A stretch of 64,000 nt of DNA from Rhabdophis nuchalis (lineage: Eukaryota > Chordata > Lepidosauria > Squamata > Natricidae), in the NCBI GenBank assembly GCA_039707465.1, contig CM077643.1:376085919-376149918 (forward strand). The letters run 5' to 3'. The translations under genes were made by a program, and so were the position numbers. Below the pieces are notes generated by a model, which saw only the letters and a program-made list of their open reading frames with translations, had not been told where the DNA came from and made no database searches. Below are positions 22,690 through 33,714 of the stretch, piece after piece; the first letter of the stretch is position 1; each line of letters opens with the position of its first letter.

Positions 22690-23215
22690 CCAGGCAACTA
22701 GATTTGAAGTGACTAGAATCATACTCAAGGACAAAGTGTGTCTTGAAACTCACCTTGAATGGGTGAATGCCTTGCCGTTGGCACTTTGGTCTGTGTGATG
22801 CACTACACAAAAGGGAATTAGGTTATCTCCTTTTGAAATGATGTTTGGGAGGCCACCAGTTATAAGTGCTAACTTGAAAAATCATATATGGCACCTAGTC
22901 AAATAGAGGCCTCATCGGTGAACCAAATGGCGAGAGAATTAAGCAAGCAAATAAATCCCAGAAAAATATTGTGTGTCCCTCAATCCATCATTTCTGACCA
23001 CCTCTAGTCATAATCTTCAGGTGACAGATAGAGTATGGGTAAAACACTGGAAAGGGGACAATTTGAAACCTAGGTGGAAGGACCCATATACTGTGGTAAT
23101 GTGTTCTCCACTTGCAATAAGAGTGCTAGAATCCAAGTCATGGATCCACTGAACTTGAGTTAAGCCAGCTGCTGCTGAGCCTTGGGGAGCAAACCAGGAT
23201 GAAACCCATCCTTTA
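22690..23215 (+). pseudogene. retroviral integrase C-terminal part, broken
   Basis: Starts at the helix that normally follows the core ('TRIILKDKVCLETHLEWVNA', near 22715-22770), continues with LPLALW and 'SPFEMMFGRPPV', and ends with the SH3-like C-terminal fold ('DRVWVKHWKGDNLKPRWKDP', 23025-23085). At least two in-frame stops are present. Confidence 0.8.
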
Positions 23216-23779
23216 GTGGTATGCTTGAAGAAGCGCCCCCTATAACTGTCCTACCGGCAACGGGCATGCTACATATGGGGCAGAAGAGGCCCTACTGAAA
23301 TCACCCCTGGAAGCTGATTTCTCAACGTACGGCCAAAGATTTGGAGGAGGAAGACAACATTCTATTTATTAGATATAAGATGTATTAGAAAGATTGAGCA
23401 CCTGTCAGGGAATGGCAAGCAAGTATTGATAGTCATCTCTTGCTTTAGTGAATGTGCTTACCCTTATTTTAATTTGCTGTATTGGATATTCATTCTTTTG
23501 GAACTGCCTCTTCTTCAGAAAGGCAGGTGCTGTACCTAAACTCATTGATTGTGACAGAGAGCATTACGAAACCCATGGAGACATGTTTGCGGAACAAGGG
23601 AGTGGGCTCTCTGTAGTGCTGTGTTAGTCCTAGGACTGTGGACATTGTATGTTACAAACAAAAGGTGGTTTTGTGGAACACCTAAGACTGATATTGCCCT
23701 TCCTCAAATCATATATAAGCCCCGCCTTCTCCCTAACGTGGTGATTCTATAGGTTAAGAGAATTGTGTTTGGAGAAGTT

Positions 23780-25448
23780 CTGCTAAGGGACATTTTTGAG
23801 CTTGTTGTGGCTTTGGCTGTTATTGGCAAAGGGCCTGCTAAGTGATAACATCCTGAATAGTAGTTCCCAATGTTGTGAGAATGCCCGAGCGACCCCCTTG
23901 CCCTTGAAGGAGGATCCGGGGATGTTGAGAACCCCAAGGAACAGGGCAGGATCAGGTCACAGGATATGGATACTTTGGGACAGGTCTGCTCCCACCAAAG
24001 GTGCACCGTCTATGCATGGGGATGGAACCATAGGCCAAACCTAAGACCTAAGGTCAAGCATTTGACCATCCCGGTAAGAATTGAGAAAAGGGAACTATAT
24101 GTTAAGAACACTGGAGCTAGGTCAAAGCCTAATTAATCAGTCTGACCCTGCCCTAGGTCAAAAATGTTGGTTGTGTTTGTCTGCTGGCCCTTCATCTTAC
24201 AATGCTGTTCCAGTTGAGTCTGATCTTTGGGAAAAGACCAGGGCCACAATAGTCCTTGAAAAGGGTGGTAGATGGGGAACCAAAGCGGCAGAAGCCCAGC
24301 TGCAAAGTGTCCTGTATAATGCATTCAAAAGGCTGGGGAAGAGCCTCCTTCCCATTGTTGGCCCTAGAGCTGTTGGTGTAGAAATCCTAGGGTCACCCTC
24401 CTTGTGTGCAAAGTGGTATCAGGAACCAGGCATTCCTGTAGGGTCACTGACAAAAGAACAGTGCCCATCTGAAATGTACCTTGCTCCTAGCAAGACACTT
24501 ATGGATGTAAAACTAACCAGTGGTCTATTTCCCTTGGAAATATAAGCTCCCATTATCTTTTTGAAGGTTGAGTCCTCAGAGATAAGCAAAAGGACCCTGC
24601 ACTAGAAGTTCTATTGCAGCCGCTAACTGGCATGTCAGTGGCAGGAACTTTGAGGGTCTGGACTAATGAGAAGAACCAATGAACCCATGCTTTTCCATGA
24701 ATGTAGTTGTGTGTCTGGGAGAAAATGAGGTCTTTTTCTAACAGGGGGGTAACACCTCTTCCCCAAGATGGATGTTGTCAGTGGGGAACAAACTCTCCCT
24801 GTTCCTCTCATAGGACATGATCAGAAAAGAGTGCCACTAGTAATCCTACTGTTAGTAATCCTGGGAATAGAAACAGAAGTTGGGACAGATGTAGGTAGGT
24901 TATCACACTCTACAATACAGTTTAAGCCATTATCTGATGGATTTCAAGAAAGCCTGAATTGAATTGCTGGTTGAAGTCTAAAGACCAGATAGATTCCTTG
25001 GCAGCAGTGGTTTTGCAAAACCTGCATGCCATAGATCTCCTGACAGCTGAGAAAGGTGGTTTGTGTCTATTCCTGGGAGAAGACTGTTGCTTTTGCATGA
25101 ATAAGTCATGTTGCCAGAGATTTGCAGGAAAAGGACATCCAAAATTGAACAGAGGTTACAAGGAAGGACATGTGGTTTTCTTGGTAACTTGGTACCAGTT
25201 GGATCAAACAGATGTTATTTCTGCTGATATGTGGACTTGCAGGCCTAGTCTTTATCCCTTGTGAAATACCCTTGTTCAGGCAGCTTGTTATGAGATCAGT
25301 AAAGGAGATAAGGGTTGAGAAGGAGTTGGTCTTGATGGAAAGCCTCATTGACCATAAGATTCTCTCTGACCCCTTCAAAGAAGATGAAAATTCAGATACA
25401 GAAATGTATGTACAATTTAAACCCTGGGAACTAGAAAAGTTTTCTTGA
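23780..25448 (+). pseudogene. endogenous retroviral env, broken
   Basis: A Leu-rich leader-like start at 23796 (MSLLWLWLLLAKGLLS) could be the signal peptide. The surface subunit has the CXXC motif CWLC (about 24160), which in gammaretroviruses forms a disulphide with the transmembrane subunit. The transmembrane part (24959-25264) has a '[17 protein letters not shown]' segment followed by CX6CC, the expected partner motif. A hydrophobic anchor and tail follow in another frame (25212-25448). Stops occur near 24543 and 24960, and frameshifts separate the parts, so no complete protein can be made. Confidence 0.85.
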
Positions 25449-25644
25449 CAGATTTAAGTTTGATATATGATGTATTTGTCTTTTTCTGCTTACTGAGATG
25501 TATCATTATCATAACCTGATTGTATTATGTCGTTTGCATTACCTAATATGTACTTCTGAGATATTAACCTTGCCATATGCAATGCCAAATCTCATAATAA
25601 GACCCAATAAGAGGCTAGACTCAATTGTAGCTAAAATAGAGTCT

Positions 25645-25656
25645 AGAAGGGGGGAA
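25645..25656 (+). promoter_or_regulatory. polypurine tract of the provirus
   Basis: AGAAGGGGGGAA directly abuts the 3' LTR, where plus-strand DNA synthesis is primed in retroviruses. Confidence 0.85.
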
Positions 25657-26112
25657 TAAAGCAGGATGTAAAGTGAGATTTGTACATTAAATGTGAAACC
25701 TACTGGGTCAGGCTAGACAGCCTTTTAGGGACCCTTTTACTTCTATATTAAAAGGCGACATAGGCCGTTACTCCTTGCAAAATAAGGGAAATGTGTGCCT
25801 AACCGCAGAGTTCAATAGTTCTCACAAAACCACAAGGTTCGGCTAAAGTTCACTTAAGAAACATGTATGGCTCAAGACAAAAGGAGAAGTAAAGACCCCA
25901 ACTCCTTACAAGGCTTGGTCCTCAAGGTAGCCAATAGAAATGGTTTAAGTATTTTCATGTTCAAAACTGCTCTTTGAAAGATATATAAGAACCTGCTTTT
26001 TCTATGGATCTTTGTCCGGGTGTTAGCAAAACTTATGTCTGCTCGGACCTTTGGCCAAAAATAAAAGGCTTATCTCGATCTCGTTCTCTGAGTCTCCTGA
26101 TTTTCTGCAACA
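25657..26112 (+). repeat. 3' LTR of the provirus
   Basis: 456 bp, two substitutions from the 5' LTR. It is followed by the AAAG target duplication at 26113-26116. Confidence 0.93.
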
Positions 26113-26163
26113 AAAGGATTGCTACAATTAAATCTAGAAGATTGGCAGAAAGGCCCAAGCAGT

Positions 26164-27750
26164 ATAGATAGTCCTCAGCTGGCAACCACAAGTTGGATCT
26201 GAGTTTCCATTGCTAAGCAAGGGGGTTGTTGAGAGGTGCATAAAATATGACTTTTCTTTTGTCAAGGTTGTTAAATGAATCACTGGATTTTTGAAGTGAA
26301 CTGTGTGGTCATTAAGGGAATCCCTTTTCCCCATTGACTTGGCTTCTTGGAAGCTGGTTGGGAATCACCAGCTCTTGGGATGCTGCAACCATTATAGATT
26401 AACTGACTCAGCCTTCCATCCTTCTGAGGTTAATAAAATGAGGAGAAGGTGGCTTTGGGGTAGAATACCATCAGTACGCTGATGACACGCAGCTGTACAT
26501 TTCTACCCCTGGCCACCCCAACAATGCCATGGAAGTGCTGTCTCGGTGTCTGGAGGCCGTGCGGCTCTGGATGGGGAGGAACAAACTCAAACTCAACCCG
26601 TCCAAGACCGAGTGGCTGTGGTTTCCGGCATCTCGACATAGCCAACTAACTCCATCGTTGGCTATTGGGGGCGAATCATTGGCTCCTGCGGAAAGAGCCC
26701 GCAACTTGGGCGTCCTCCTGGACTCACGGCTGTCCTTAGACGATCATGTGACGGCCGTGGCCAGGGTGGCCTTCTATCAGGTTTACCTGATACGCCAGTT
26801 GCGCCCCTTTCTAGATCGAGATGCCCTACGCACGGTCACTCAAGCCCTCGTTATTTCCCGCCTAGACTACTGCAACGCCCTCTACATGGGGCTCCCCTTG
26901 AGGTGCACCCAGAGGCTCCAGCTAGTGCAGAATGCAGCCGCGCGGGGGATTCTGGGAGTCTCTCGTTACTCCCACGTAACACCTCTCCTGCGCGAGCTGC
27001 ACTGGCTGCCTGTGGTCTTCCGGGTGCACTTCAAGGTCGTAGTTACCATCTTCAAAGCGCTCCATGGCTCGGGTCCTGGTTACTTGAGAGACCGCCTCCT
27101 ACCACATTCCTCCCTTCGACCTGTCCGCTCTCACAGAGTTGGCCTTCTCAGGGTCCCATCAGCCGGTCAATGCCGACTGGCGACCCCCAGGGGAAGAGCC
27201 TTCTCTGTGGCGGGTCCGACACTCGGGAACGACCTCCCCCCCGATATCCGTACCATCACGGACCTACGACTCTTCCGTCGGATGGTAAAAGCTCATTTCT
27301 TTCGTCTTGCCGGCCTGACATAGATTAGGGATTGTTTTAATTAGGTATTTATGGTTTTAACTATTTATCCAATTTTAGCACAGTGATATTATTTAATTGC
27401 TTTTTAAATTTTGTATATTGTGGGGTTTTATCTTTCTGTGCACCGCCCTGAGTCCCTTTTGGTGAAAAGGGCGGTATATAAATTGAAAATAAAGTAAAGG
27501 ACCCAGATTTTTGGGAACAATATGCTGACTCTGTAAACCTTAGAGAGAGGTCTGTAAAGCGCTGTGAAGCGGTATATAAATCTATGTGCTATTGCTATTG
27601 TTATTATAGGTACATGCCCGTTGCCAAGCGCCCAAATTTTGATTATAGGATTGTAAGGAGATTGTTAATGCAAGGGCCTGTCATTAGTCACTTTTTCCAG
27701 TACTGTTGTAGCTTCAAATAATCAATGGTTGTAAGTCAAGGACAACCTAT
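26164..27750. mobile_element. MITE-like repeat with inverted ends, split by an L2 insertion
   Basis: The left end ATAGATAGTCCTCAGCTGGC and the complement of the right end, ATAGGTTGTCCTTGACTTAC, are inverted copies followed on both sides by ACAACCA-like sequence. The interior includes 'TTGCTAAGCAAGGGGGTTGTT'-type text (quoted in part), a familiar squamate repeat. Without the L2 copy (26452-27495) and a short tail fragment it would be roughly 0.5 kb. No target duplication was resolved. Confidence 0.55.
26452..27495 (+). mobile_element. L2-clade LINE, 5'-truncated at the YADD motif
   Basis: Starts at codons for 'YHQYADDTQLYIST' and continues with an open 264-codon frame (26529-27323) covering LRLWMGRNKLKLNPSKTEWL-like sequence, SRLDYCNALYMGLPLRC and LRELHWLPVVFRVHFKV. 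A 3' UTR with 'CACCGCCCTGAGTCCC' and GGCGGTATATAAATTGAAAA follows. It is a subfamily different from the long copies. The truncation begins just before the catalytic motif, so it cannot act. Confidence 0.9.
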
Positions 27751-28247
27751 ATTGGGGGGGGAGCCTCTCTGCAAGAGCAACGTGCTTTGCCATTTGCTAC
27801 TGGAATTATTGACCATTGCAATAAGCACGCTGTGTACCATAGTCCTTTGGGGCTAAGATGGGTTACAGATACTGTTAAACAATAAATAAATAAGATGAAA
27901 CATTCCCCCAGGAAGAAGAGCATTAGGAATTATTTATTAAAAGGCCAGTGTTGGTTGCTCAGACTGTTCCCCTGCTGCTAGACAAAGCCTGAATTGCCAG
28001 TTAGCATCTGCTTTAGAAACAGAGAAAGATGCTGTCAAAGGTACATTATGTATCCATGGCATCAGCTATATTTCCACATCACTTTAGGACAGCACAGCAC
28101 AGCACGCACCCACCTTCCTTCCTTCTGATTCTTGTGTCTTTAACAGTCACACGAGAGGCAGAAATGTAATCGGTAAAGGTCTGAACATTCAGCTACAGAA
28201 ATAGAAATAGGATGGCTGATTCCTAAAAGCACCTGCTTCATCCAGAG

Positions 28248-28370
28248 CAGAATTTTTCACCCTTAGCAACTTTAAGAGCTATGGACTACAATTCCCAGAA
28301 TTATGCTGTCTGGGGAACTCTGGGAATTAAAGTTCCCACGTCTTAAAATTGCCAAGGTTCAGAAACACTG
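28248..28370. mobile_element. diverged palindromic hAT MITE
   Basis: CAGAATTTTTCACCCTTAGC at the left and 'CCAAGGTTCAGAAACACTG' at the right, with GACTACAATTCCCAGAATT folding on AACTCTGGGAATTAAAGTT. Flanking 8-mers ATCCAGAG and ATCTAGAG agree at 7 of 8 positions. It is an older member of the family. Confidence 0.8.
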
Positions 28371-28549
28371 ATCTAGAGCAAGTCCTGGGGCCAAATCCAG
28401 ACGCCTGCAGTTTTAAAGAAAATTATAATAATAGATGAAGGAAAGAATTATGTCCAGCATTCTGAAAATTGCTACAAGTCAGAGCAAAGTCAAAAGGGGG
28501 AACTTTCCATGATTTGGGGTGAGGGATCTTTTCTGCCTAGGAACTAAAG

Positions 28550-28670
28550 CAGGAATGGGGAACCTTTTTATGACTTGTGGGCTTCAATTCCCAGAATTGG
28601 CATGGTTGGCTGAGGAATTCTGGGAATTGAAGTCCACAAGTCATAAAAAGGGCAAGGTTTGCTACCCTTG
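28550..28670. mobile_element. palindromic hAT MITE
   Basis: The perfect duplication AACTAAAG (28542-28549, 28671-28678) flanks a foldback with arms GACTTGTGGGCTTCAATTCC and its complement. The ends are diverged (CAGGAATGGGG / CTACCCTTG). Confidence 0.87.
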
Positions 28671-28678
28671 AACTAAAG

Positions 28679-29791
28679 GAACAAAACTCCAAGCAGAAAA
28701 GATTAGCGCTATATGTTTTTTTCCAGGAATTATTCCCAAGGCATTACTATTTTGTACCAAAATAAAACAGGCAGGCTTTCTCCTTTAACTGTCCTTATGC
28801 CAGGATAGAAAATCTTTGTTTGCTAGCAGGGTTAAATACACACAGGTGGCCTCTGCGAAAGAAAAGGGGAAAAAACCGGAAAAAAGTCATAATTCAAACT
28901 ATTTCCATACACAGCTGGAGTTTTTGGGAAGACTTCCTTATCTCTTGGCTCCACTCACTTCTCCCACTCACTCACTTCTCCCTCGATGGAGCTTGGCAAA
29001 ATATTACGAAAGGCAGACTTTAAAATGAGCAAATGCATCAAAATGGAAATAATGGCATTTGGTTGCCCATTCCCACCCCCCAAAACAGCAAATAGTCTTC
29101 CAGCATTATACAGACGAACATATTTTAATTAAGGTCATACAAAAGCTCAACTGTAAATCCTGGTTTCCAAACCACAATAGTTGGGTTCATAGAACCCAAA
29201 CCACATTACGGCTTAATGTGATTTGTGGACCTGGCTGCAGTTTCTAACTTGGAGTGTGTGCTCATTTCTGCTGCACCAGGCTAACACAGTTTCCAGCTCC
29301 TCTGCAAATTCTCATTTTCTCCAAGTTCCTCTGAGACTTGCAAATAGGATAAAAATCTTCTTATACTTACTTTTTATGCCGCCATATTCTATAAAATACA
29401 ATTCATTTACATGTTTCAAAACTGAACATTTCTAAATCCTGAATACCTGCATATGAAAAGTGTTTTATAACATTCCGGCCAGTCTTTGTACTGGCTTTAG
29501 AGTGACTGGGGGGTTTTCCCTTCATAATTTAGGTGTGCCCTAACCATGGTTTATTGAATAATACCCAATGAGTGATGCTCACACAACATGCTACAGGTAA
29601 ATAAACTACATGGGGGTCTGCAGGAGCAGGTTAAAAAAAATCAAGGTGGCAAATGTGCTTGCATAGTCTAAACTCACCCCTTTTTTCCCCATAGGTTGCA
29701 ACACGTGGAAAAAGTAGTTATTCTGAATCGGAGACGGCTTTGATCACACAGCTGCAACTGACATCTTAAGTCTCTGACAAGCTGCATTATG
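28679..29791. other. non-coding, no recognised feature
   Basis: Short frames of 60-70 codons without recognisable domains. No repeat family identified. Confidence 0.5.
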
Positions 29792-29799
29792 GCTTAGTG

Positions 29800-30078
29800 C
29801 AGGGGTCTCCAACCTTTGCAACTTTAAGTCTGAAGGACTTCAGCTCCCAGACTTCTCCAGCCAGCTTTGCCTTGAATAGTTCTCTCTGTCTATTGACTCC
29901 AAATTTTAGTGGGTTCTTAATTTTATATTTTTAGCACGGGTAAATATTATTTAATTCTATTTTAATGTATGTATGCTGTATTTATTGTATATTGTTTTTA
30001 GCTTTGCCTGTGCACCGCCCCGGGTCCCTGTGGGGAGAGGGTGCGGTTAATAAATTTCAATTTCAATTTCAATTTCTG
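29800..30078 (+). mobile_element. chimeric MITE left half joined to an L2 3' tail
   Basis: The first 66 bp (29800-29865) are the left half of the palindromic hAT MITE. At the palindrome centre (CCAGCCAGC) the sequence switches to an L2 3' UTR with GCACCGCCCCGGGTCCCTGT and a (TTTCAA)n tail. The 10-mer TGGCTTAGTG stands on both sides of the composite (about 29790-29799 and 30077-30086). The right half of the MITE is missing. Confidence 0.75.
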
Positions 30079-30117
30079 GCTTAGTGAAGAATTACATAAA
30101 ATGGAGCCTCCAGATTC

Positions 30118-30837
30118 TGAGTACGACAGCCCTTTGCACAGTCACTCATGCCCTCGTGACATCCCAACTGGACTACTGCAATTCTCTCTACATGGGGCTC
30201 CCCTTGAGGTGCACCCGAAGACTTCAGCTTGTCCAGAATGCAGCCGCGCGAGCAATTATGGGAACCTCGAGGTTTTCCCATGTAACACTGCTCTTGCGCG
30301 AGCTGCATTGGCTGCCTGTCGTCTTTCGGGTGCGCTTCAAGGTGTTAGTTATCATCTTTAAAGCGCTCCATGGCATGGGACCTAGCTATCTGCGGGATCG
30401 GATTCTGCCCCATACATCCCTGCGGCCGATCCGCTCCCACAGAGAGGGACTTCTCCGGGTGCCGTCCACTAGGCTATGCCAGCGGGCGACGCCCAGGGGA
30501 AGGGCCTTCTCTGTGGCGGGCCCAGCCCTCTGGAACGACCTTCCCCCCGAAATTAGAACAACTACGGACCTCCGCTCCTTCCGTCAAAAATTGAAAACAC
30601 ACTTCTTCTGCTTGGCCGGCCTAGGTTAGTCTTCCGTTTTTAACTGGGTTTTTAGGGGATTGTAGTTTAGTTTTAGTATAGTGGGTTTTAGCGCAGGGAT
30701 AATTTGTTTAATTCTTATTTTAACTATTTATGTATTTTATATTTGCTTTTTAACTTCCCTGTACACCGCTCCGAGTCCCTTTGGGGAGAGGAGGCGGTCT
30801 ATAAATAAAATTATTATTATTATTATTATTATTATCC
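30118..30837 (+). mobile_element. L2-clade LINE, 5'-truncated 3' end
   Basis: About 170 codons of the ORF2 C terminus (TSQLDYCNSLYMGLPLRCTR, ALHGMGPSYLRDRILPHTSL) are open to 30629. The 3' UTR with CACCGCTCCGAGTCCC and a (TTA)n tail at 30812-30835 follow. Confidence 0.92.
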
Positions 30838-31065
30838 AAGACTTCCACTTTTTTTTAAGTGATAGAAGGAGAAAACAAAGAAACACAGAAGTAGAGAATA
30901 GTCACTTTTAATTAATTTTTTAAATATATAGTTAAAATAAGATTTTGTTTTTAAATCAGGCTTACTCAAATACTATTTTGAATGCAGTACTCAGTGTGCC
31001 ATTCAAAGACCGCATCTGGCCCTAGGCTGAGAAAGGCTAATGGTTAGTTTTCATATCCTAGCAAC

Positions 31066-31314
31066 CAGTGGTGGGATTCAAGTTTTTTTACCAACGGTTC
31101 TGTGGGTGTGGCTTGGTGGGTGTGGCTTGGTGGCCGTGGCAGGGGAAGGATATTGTAAAATCTCCATTCCCACCCGATCAGCTGAGACTCAGCAGGCAGA
31201 GAATAGATGGAGGTAGGGGAAGTCAGAGGTGGTATTTACCAGTTCTCCGAACTACTCAACATTTCCGCTACTGGTTCTCCAGAACTGGTCAGAACCTGCT
31301 GAATACCACCTCTG
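31066..31314. mobile_element. hAT MITE (249 bp)
   Basis: Ends CAGTGGTGGGATTCAAG at the left and the complement of CAGAGGTGGTATTCAGC at the right. Flanking 8-mers CTAGCAAC and ATAGCAAC agree at 7 of 8. It is related to 35117-35319 and 41266-41518. Confidence 0.87.
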
Positions 31315-31484
31315 ATAGCAACCCACAATAGAGCAGAACACACTTGAATTAAAGCCACATATTTCTTTTTCTGCCCAGCTTTTCCTCACAAGCGCAGAGT
31401 CCACATTTTGCATCAATTGGATATTGATCCGTTGATTGCTACAAATATTGGACAAGCGGCTTGTTGCCTGAGGTTGACATCATG

Positions 31485-31645
31485 GGCTTAGAGAGAGTTT
31501 CATGCCTAAGGTGGGAGTAAAACCCACTGAAGTGGTTTGCCATTGCCTCTTTCATAGGGCCGAGAGTGTATGACAGGCCCAAGATCACCAAGCTGGCTTT
31601 GCGCCCAAGGCAGGATTAGAACTCACAGTATCCTGTTTTTTTAAC
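31485..31645 (-). mobile_element. Sauria-type tRNA SINE, reversed
   Basis: GCCCAAGGCAGGATTAGAAC at 31601 is the complement of the tRNA-related B-box region seen on the + strand in the SINE at 35012 (AGTCCTGCCTTAGGCA). The 'CAAACCACTT' body words appear reversed near 31535. Partial copy. Confidence 0.65.
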
Positions 31646-31797
31646 TTGGTATTGAGAACTTGAGAACTTGGTTTTTTAACTTGGTACCAGAAAGACAGAT
31701 TACACCCATCTGTCTTTCTGGTAAGATTAGCAATTTATTTTCCATTGTATCAGTCCAGAGCACTTCAAAATGGATTGAAAAATTTAACCCACTCCAT

Positions 31798-31905
31798 CCA
31801 ATGGTTTATTTATTTAATTAATTGAATTTAGAGACCTGACAATTCCAAAAAAACTCTGGGCAGCTTGCAGTGTAACAAAATAAAGAACAATAAACAAAGA
31901 AAAAT
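31798..31905 (-). mobile_element. old LINE 3' tail fragment
   Basis: The reversed 'AATTGAATTTAGAGACC...CTGGGCAGCTTGCAG' type tail resembles the L2-like tail at 11738-11905. Degraded. Confidence 0.4.
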
Positions 31906-32926
31906 ATAAGGTTCATTTCCCTGCCCCCCCCCTTCCAAATGATGTCTTATAGCCTCAGAGTCACTCAAATGACTCTGAGTGGCATACATCCCAATCTTGT
32001 AAAATTAGGTTAAAAACAATTCAATAAAAAGAAAGAAAATCAATATATTGCAAAAGTTACATATAACATCAGATCCTCAAGGAGAATATACATATACATA
32101 CACATTCACATATGCATGCATAGACAAGACAGACAGATACATAGATACATACATATATAGTAATCTACGAAATCTACGAAAATCTACGAAAACAAATACA
32201 TATATAGATACATACATACATGGGCTCTGGTCCCCAAACAATTTTCTAATCTAAAAATCCATTTGTTTTGCTGGTAGTTATCATCTTTTTCTGTTTTCGT
32301 TCAGTTTTTCCAGCATTATGAATTTCTCAGGAGAAAAGTTTGCGCAACGTGTAATTTGAGCCTGGTCATTTGTATCTGGACAGATTTGTTCTGTGTTTCA
32401 TTTCTGTGTTTTCTTGGCTATCCAGGGCATTCTCAGAAGGCGTCAATACCAAAGTTCAAAGTCATTAATTATTCTTTCTGTCCTGTTTCGTCAGAATCTA
32501 ACTTTTGCTTGCATGCAGAAAGAATTACAGTATTGCATGCATAGTTCTGATCTTTGAACATGATTTCTGAATATTTTTCCATATTTTAATTGCTTTTTTA
32601 CCAAGTGTTGGTTCTACCAAGTTGTGGAATATTTCTAAACTACTAATTCCTTTACACTTGATAGACGATCCTAAAAGACTGAAACTATCTACTATTTCAA
32701 TATCTTTATTGTCAGTTCTGAGGCTGATTGTTGTACCTGTTTCATTAATTTGGTTTATTCTAAGGAAATACTACTTCTATTTTATACTGGCTTCTTTGAC
32801 TTTCACTGATAGAAATGTCAGTGGCATCAGCATAATACAAGTTCTTGATATTTCTTCCCTCCAGTGTTAAAATCATACTCATCTTCTTTTAATGCAATAT
32901 CTCTTTCAGTATGCATCAGACGTTAA

Positions 32927-33292
32927 CAGGGGTGGGTTTCTGCAGGTTCGCACCTACTCGCGAGAACCGGTTGGTGAAATTTAGAGAACCGGTGAGAGGG
33001 GGTTCCACCAGCGTACCTGGAAGTAAATCTGGCCCGCCGCTGCCAGTGACCCAACGGGAAGGAAAGGAAGGAAAAAAGGAAGGAAGAAAGGAAAGAAAGA
33101 AAGAAAGAAAGAAAGAAAGAATCATCACAATTGAGTCCAAAATTTTGGTTGCTAAGCAAGAGCGTTGTTAAATGAGTTTCACCACATTTTAAAAGGTGGC
33201 CACTCCTACCCTGTCACATGACTGCCAAGCCACGCCCACAAAATAGGCCACACCTGCAGAGTAGGTTCTAAAAAATTTGAAACCCACCCCTG
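32927..33292. mobile_element. hAT MITE with an internal (GAAA)n block
   Basis: CAGGGGTGGGTTTCTGCAGG at the left and GAAACCCACCCCTG at the right. The perfect 8-bp duplication GACGTTAA (32919-32926, 33293-33300) shows insertion into the BovB-like LINE. A GAAA/GGAA microsatellite sits at 33058-33120. Confidence 0.93.
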
Positions 33293-33382
33293 GACGTTAA
33301 GCTGAAAATATAAGGGGAATGTATACAACTTTGTCTCACTTCTTTTTTGACTTGGAGTCAGTCTCTTTTGTTCTGTCCAGGT

Positions 33383-33714
33383 CAGTGGTGGATTCCGGAT
33401 CCTGTTCCAACCGGTATTGTTGGAATGGGCCCGGCGACGTGCATGTGGATGTGCGCAGTGCATGCGCACAGCACGTGCATGCATCATACCTGCCAGCAAC
33501 ACCTCCCCAAGCTTTTGGGACACTCCAGCTGCTTGGTGGAGCATTGCACAGGTGCTCTATGTGTCATGCATGTGCGCGGAAGCCTCAGGGCATTAAAGGA
33601 CAGGTAAGGAGCTTGGGCAGGCGGGTGGGCCCTCCGGAGCACCATACCAGAACAGTACCTGGTGCTCCGAGCAGGCTCCGGCTACTGGGGAGTACCACCT
33701 GCAACCCACCACTG
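33383..33714. mobile_element. hAT MITE (332 bp)
   Basis: CAGTGGTGGATTCCGGATCC at the left and AACCCACCACTG at the right. The perfect duplication GTCCAGGT (33375-33382, 33715-33722) lies in the BovB-like LINE. The interior is GC-rich with GTGCATG repeats and no frame of interest. Confidence 0.93.

Larger units (their letters stand above)
17804..26112 (+). mobile_element. endogenous gammaretrovirus-like provirus, defective
   Basis: Two 456-bp LTRs (17804-18259 and 25657-26112) differ at only two positions and are flanked by a 4-bp target duplication AAAG (17800-17803, 26113-26116). Four-base duplications are usual for class I (gamma-like) retroviruses. Inside, in order, are a tRNA-type primer site, a long leader, Gag capsid, a misplaced integrase core, reverse transcriptase thumb/connection and RNase H, the integrase C-terminal part, and an Env with CWLC in the surface unit and CX6CC in the transmembrane unit. 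Each part has stops or frameshifts. No protease or RT palm was found. A CR1 copy and another LINE tail have inserted inside it. It cannot encode a working virus. Confidence 0.93.

Noticed and set aside
17804..26112. The provirus as a potentially active virus
   Set aside because: Protease and RT palm are missing, the integrase core is displaced and truncated, and all genes carry stops or frameshifts.
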